Origin: Gemmatimonadota bacterium
GTDB lineage: Bacteria > Gemmatimonadota > Gemmatimonadetes > Gemmatimonadales > GWC2-71-9
Assembly: GCA_022573095.1 (NCBI GenBank)
Contig: JACZUR010000077.1
Location: 1-8,880, forward strand
DNA length: 8,880 bases
Reading direction: 5' to 3'
Positions 6,609-8,880 of this stretch are shown piece after piece. The notes beneath the pieces are model-generated. The model was not told the DNA's origin. It ran no database searches and saw only the letters and a program-made list of their open reading frames with translations. Within the stretch, counting starts at the first letter, position 1. The number at the start of each line of letters is the position of its first letter. A program made the position numbers and the translations under genes.

Positions 6609-6756
6609 CCGACGCTAAAGCGTCGGCTCGGCAACTGACACGCCCTAAAGGGCGGCGAAGAAAGAGGGTTTGAGGGCTGGCGATTCCCGATTCCCCGCTC
6701 CCGCTGCACGGAAAAAAACTGTAAGCTTTAGGTCGAGCCTAAAGCATACCGCTTAC
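6609..6756 (-). repeat. Composite intergenic repeat, copy B (inverted)
   Basis: This occupies the gene-free stretch 6554-6813. Read on the minus strand it has an outer pair gtaagc/gcttac (6751-6756 with 6721-6726), an 8-bp hairpin (6725-6732 with 6738-6745, loop of 5), the signature agcttacagttttttt plus ccgtgcag (6727 down to 6704), the G-rich piece gggagcgggga (6702 down to 6692), then hairpins cgccct-tt-agggcg (6654-6641) and ccgacgct-tt-agcgtcgg (6626-6609). The signature and the two trailing TTTA-core hairpins match the order in copy A; the G-rich block sits on the other side of the signature. No open frame of interest is present. Confidence 0.65.
6725..6745. other. 8-bp perfect hairpin upstream of the dehydrogenase gene
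   Basis: Arms gctttagg (6725-6732) and cctaaagc (6738-6745) pair around a 5-base loop. It is part of repeat copy B and lies about 70 bases before the leuB-like start. No T-run follows, so its role as a terminator or attenuator is not supported. Confidence 0.45.
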
Positions 6757-6813
6757 GGCCTAATCTGACGCGCCCGGACCCCGCCGGTTAGTTTCCTGTC
6801 TCCACTATCACTG

Positions 6814-7893
6814 ATGAAAGCGGAACACGAAGACATGAAGTCATACAACATCGGCGTCATACGAGGTGACGGGATTGGTCCCGAAGTAACCAAGGAAGCC
6901 CTGAAGGTGATGGAGGCTGTAGCGTCGGACGAGGGGCTCGAATACAAGCTCGTCGAGTATCCCCACAGCGGCGAACACTACCTCAAAACGAAAGAACTTG
7001 TTAGCGACGCCTTGATCGACGAGTGGCGGGATCTGGATGCTGTCCTGTTGGGCGCCATAGGACATCCGGACGTAGAGCCGGGGCTGGTTGAGCGCTCTGT
7101 TATCCTGGGACTGCGGTTTGGCCTGGATCTCTATATCAACCTCCGTCCGATCAAGTTGTATTCCGAACATCTTTGTCCACTCAAGGATAAGGAGCCGGAA
7201 GACATCGATTTCGTCGTCGTGCGTGAGAATACCGAGGGCATCTACTCGCAGATCGGAGGGCACTTCAAGAAGGGTACGCCTGACGAAATAGCGTTGGTCA
7301 ACGGTGTCTATACGTGGAAGGGATGTGAGAGGGCGTCGCGGTACGCCTTTGAACTCGCTGACCGGCGAAAATCGACGAAGGGTCCCAAAGTCACCCTGGT
7401 AGATAAGGCGAATGCCATCAGGCCGCATGACATATGGACGCGCGTGTTCGCTCAGGTAGCGAAAGATTTCCCTGGCGTTGAGACTGACCATGCGTACGTC
7501 GACGCGTGCTGCATGTGGATGGTGAAGAACCCCGAGTGGTTCGACGTCATCGTGACGACGAATCTGTTCGGGGATATCATAACTGATTTAGGCGCAATGA
7601 TTCAGGGTGGTATGGGTATCGCGGCCTCCGGTAACATCCACCCCGGCAAGACGTCGATGTTCGAGCCGATACACGGTTCCGCTCCCAAGTACGCGGGGAA
7701 GAACGTCGCGTGTCCTCTTGGAGCTATCAGTGCGGTGGCAATGATGCTCGACTTCCTCGGTGAGACGCAGGCGGCAACGCGGGTCGAATCCGCGATCAGC
7801 GAATTGCTCGGTAGTGGTGAAGTGCCTTCGGCTGACGCGAGAAGCGGTATAGCGACTGACGCCATGGGCGACATGGTAGTTGCGAGACTGTGA
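6814..7893 (+). CDS. leuB: 3-isopropylmalate dehydrogenase-like enzyme (LeuB family)
   Basis: Encodes 359 residues from ATG 6814; ATG 6835 gives 352 residues starting M-K-S-Y-N-I-G-V and fits the family's usual N-terminus better. Neither has a clear ribosome site. The family oxidatively decarboxylates 3-isopropylmalate to 2-oxoisocaproate, the third step of leucine synthesis, in the cytosol. Numbered from 6814: G-D-G-I-G-P-E-V at 18-25; substrate arginines R101, R111 and R137; catalytic Y144 in E-N-T-E-G-I-Y-S and K198; metal aspartates D230, D254 and D258 (F-G-D-I-I-T-D-L). The hydrophobic pair I97-L98 before R101 is more like isopropylmalate than isocitrate dehydrogenases. The cofactor segment reads H-G-S-A-P-K-Y-A-G-K-N-V-A (287-299): Lys-Tyr is found in NADP-using isocitrate dehydrogenase, whereas typical LeuB has Asp-Ile there. 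Tartrate/malate-type activity is an alternative. No other leucine gene is adjacent. Confidence 0.85.
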   Translation: MKAEHEDMKSYNIGVIRGDGIGPEVTKEALKVMEAVASDEGLEYKLVEYPHSGEHYLKTKELVSDALIDEWRDLDAVLLGAIGHPDVEPGLVERSVILGLRFGLDLYINLRPIKLYSEHLCPLKDKEPEDIDFVVVRENTEGIYSQIGGHFKKGTPDEIALVNGVYTWKGCERASRYAFELADRRKSTKGPKVTLVDKANAIRPHDIWTRVFAQVAKDFPGVETDHAYVDACCMWMVKNPEWFDVIVTTNLFGDIITDLGAMIQGGMGIAASGNIHPGKTSMFEPIHGSAPKYAGKNVACPLGAISAVAMMLDFLGETQAATRVESAISELLGSGEVPSADARSGIATDAMGDMVVARL

Positions 7894-7894
7894 G

Positions 7895-7917
7895 AACTCG
7901 CCAGGGGGACGAGTTTT
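7895..7917 (+). terminator. Weak candidate terminator after the leuB-like gene
   Basis: Arms aactcg (7895-7900) and cgagtt (7910-7915) begin 2 bases after the stop codon, with a 9-base loop and only four T in total (7914-7917). The stem is short and the T-run poor, so the call is weak. Confidence 0.3.
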
Positions 7918-8026
7918 GGGACACTTATGTTCTGTCAGTCTTCGGGCGAATGAGGAGGTGGGCGGGCCCCCCAAAATTCTAAATCAACAAAGACATTAGA
8001 TCGCTAAGTCACGGTTCTGGGCAAAT

Positions 8027-8058
8027 GGGTCGACCAAATGTCACCTTTTGGCCGACCC
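8027..8058. terminator. Long hairpin between convergent genes, possible bidirectional terminator
   Basis: Arms gggtcgaccaaa (8027-8038) and tttggccgaccc (8047-8058) form 12 positions with one A-C mismatch around an 8-base loop. It lies between the ends of the leuB-like gene and the minus-strand lipoprotein gene, the usual place for a terminator. On the minus strand it is followed by ATTTGCCC, only a short T-run. In the rest of the gene-free stretch 7894-8141 I see only the weak stem at 7895-7915 and a G/C-rich patch near 7961-7972. Confidence 0.4.
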
Positions 8059-8141
8059 TGACATTCGAGCTGCTGTTAGCGGTGCTGCTCCCGGGTGACA
8101 AGTTCGACTGGCGGCTGTTTCTAGGCTGAGCCGCTCAGATT

Positions 8142-8642
8142 CTACTTCCTTCCAAGTGACACGGACGCACGTGGTGCTCCGTTCAGGTCGACGGAAATCA
8201 GGCCGCGTGAGCAGTCGTTGGTGCCGGGACTGGTTACGCTTCCCTGCATATTGTCGCTTGTAAAAGTCATGTTCCAGGTGCTCCCGAAACTGTCAGTGAA
8301 TGTCGCTGCTGACGAAGTAACAGTTCCGGAGAGAGATAGATTATCCGTTAGGCCGGTGATGAATACACCGCTGACGAGGAGCTGTGTGTCAGATGCGGGA
8401 ATATTGAAACGGACCGACCCGGTTACAGACTCACCGGACTGAGTCAGGTCCATGATGACTGAAGGTGGTACGAGCGAACCGTTCCACTGCCAGGCGGGAT
8501 TCGGACAGTTTATTCGAAAATTTCCGGATCCTTCCCAGCGACCGGTCAGGTCACGAGCAGCTGACAACCCTCCTGAATCAGAGCACGATCCAAGAGCGAG
8601 GATCGCTGTGACAGTCCACGCGATGCGCGAGATGTTTTTCAC
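8142..8642 (-). CDS. Small beta-rich lipoprotein, hypothetical
   Basis: I prefer the GTG at 8642-8640, which gives 166 residues, because AGGAGG lies 5 bases upstream; a longer reading from 8699 would place charged residues before the signal peptide. The N-terminus (V-K-N-I-S-R-I-A-W-T-V-T-A-I-L-A-L-G-S-C) is a lipoprotein signal with lipobox L-G-S-C and the lipidated cysteine at 20. The mature part is rich in Ser, Thr, Gly and alternating hydrophobic residues. It contains D-L-T-G-R-W-E-G-S-G (31-40) and M-D-L-T-Q-S-G-E-S-V-T-G-S-V, a pattern I associate with small lipocalin-like or beta-barrel envelope proteins of unknown function. Cysteines 46 and 144 could form a disulfide. No enzyme motif is visible. 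The gene is convergent with the leuB-like gene and separated from it by about 250 bases. Confidence 0.8.
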   Translation of the reverse strand: MKNISRIAWTVTAILALGSCSDSGGLSAARDLTGRWEGSGNFRINCPNPAWQWNGSLVPPSVIMDLTQSGESVTGSVRFNIPASDTQLLVSGVFITGLTDNLSLSGTVTSSAATFTDSFGSTWNMTFTSDNMQGSVTSPGTNDCSRGLISVDLNGAPRASVSLGRK

Positions 8643-8647
8643 ATTCT

Positions 8648-8653
8648 CCTCCT
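8648..8653 (-). promoter_or_regulatory. Ribosome-binding site for the lipoprotein
   Basis: The minus strand reads AGGAGG here, 5 bases before GTG 8642-8640. This consensus site decides the start at the signal peptide. Confidence 0.75.
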
Positions 8654-8832
8654 GTGAAACGCTTGATAATCTTCCGGTCTGCGAGATCCGGACGTCCACC
8701 GAACTTGCGGTCGGTGATCCCTAATTCGTTTTTGGAGCAGTTTCTTACTTTACCGAGGTGCAGGTATTCAAAACTGATTTGTTTCAGCCGCTCTGGAATC
8801 CATACTGCGTACCGCTTAGTGCTTACTGCCGG

Positions 8833-8880
8833 TTAAGCTTTTCCCCTCATCTTCCAGAACCACCAGCGCAATCCAACGAA
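8833..8880 (-). CDS. Possible C-terminus of a membrane protein gene entering from the right
   Basis: Read from the right edge on the minus strand, 15 codons end at TAA (8835-8833): F-V-G-L-R-W-W-F-W-K-M-R-G-K-A. The tryptophan-rich stretch followed by basic residues looks like the cytoplasmic end of a last transmembrane helix, as in many transporters. Fifteen codons without a stop is weak statistical evidence. If real, the gene runs in the same direction as the lipoprotein. The stretch 8643-8832 between them holds the lipoprotein leader, a 6-bp hairpin (8697-8702 with 8711-8716) and short repeat-like pieces; I see no gene there. Confidence 0.35.
   Translation of the reverse strand, partial: FVGLRWWFWKMRGKA

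Noticed and set aside
6254..6709. 151-codon minus-strand frame across the end of the membrane protein gene and repeat copy B
   Set aside because: Half of it is antisense to a gene with helices and a strong start; the rest runs through hairpins and repeats.
4640..6756. CRISPR array or tandem repeats
   Set aside because: The repeats are few, inverted relative to each other and not separated by regular spacers; no cas gene is present.
6841..7491. 216-codon open frame on the minus strand
   Set aside because: It is antisense to the LeuB-like gene and has no domain, no ribosome site and shadow-like composition.
8025..8129. 34-codon plus-strand open frame with a hydrophobic stretch (L-L-L-A-V-L-L-P)
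   Set aside because: It begins at the hairpin at 8027-8058, has only a weak upstream purine patch, and its length is within chance expectation.
8643..8699. N-terminal extension of the lipoprotein to the ATG at 8699
   Set aside because: It would bury the signal peptide behind 19 polar residues and ignore the consensus AGGAGG next to the GTG at 8642.

Overview
The window looks like a chromosomal segment of a moderately GC-rich, Gram-negative-type bacterium. Supporting signs are a type IV pilus retraction ATPase remnant, a signal-anchored envelope protein and a lipoprotein with a lipobox. The set of a PilT-like ATPase, biotin carboxylase, ComB-type phosphatase and FtsK, together with dispersed G-rich 'gggagcggggag' repeats, reminds me of Gemmatimonadota or a neighbouring phylum. 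That placement is inference from memory and was not tested by any search.

Layout. Positions 1-4637 hold a tight same-strand block: the C-terminus of a PilT/PilU-like ATPase (1-258), accC (273-1631), comB (1628-2365, overlapping accC by ATGA) and ftsK (2373-4637). Gaps are 14, -4 and 7 bases, so one transcription unit is likely. Positions 4638-4824 hold a composite repeat. Next come an unrecognised membrane-anchored protein (4825-5892) and a four-helix membrane protein with a GTG start (5951-6553). Positions 6554-6813 carry a second copy of the composite repeat in the opposite orientation, followed by a LeuB-like isopropylmalate dehydrogenase (6814-7893). Positions 7894-8141 are a convergent intergenic region with hairpins. 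A small beta-rich lipoprotein is on the minus strand (8142-8642). Positions 8643-8832 are mostly leader and repeat remnant, and the last 48 bases may be the C-terminus of another minus-strand gene.

The genes are mainly housekeeping: fatty-acid carboxylation, DNA translocation at division, and leucine synthesis. I see no phage, CRISPR, toxin-antitoxin or defence system. The most notable signal is the repeat family. Two full intergenic copies share the order G-rich block or T-tract signature followed by two hairpins with variable stems and a constant TTTA core. G-rich pieces that resemble the family also lie in frame inside ftsK, once in the linker after the membrane segments and once between Walker A and Walker B. 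A second point of interest is a Lys-Tyr pair at the cofactor-determining site of the LeuB homologue.
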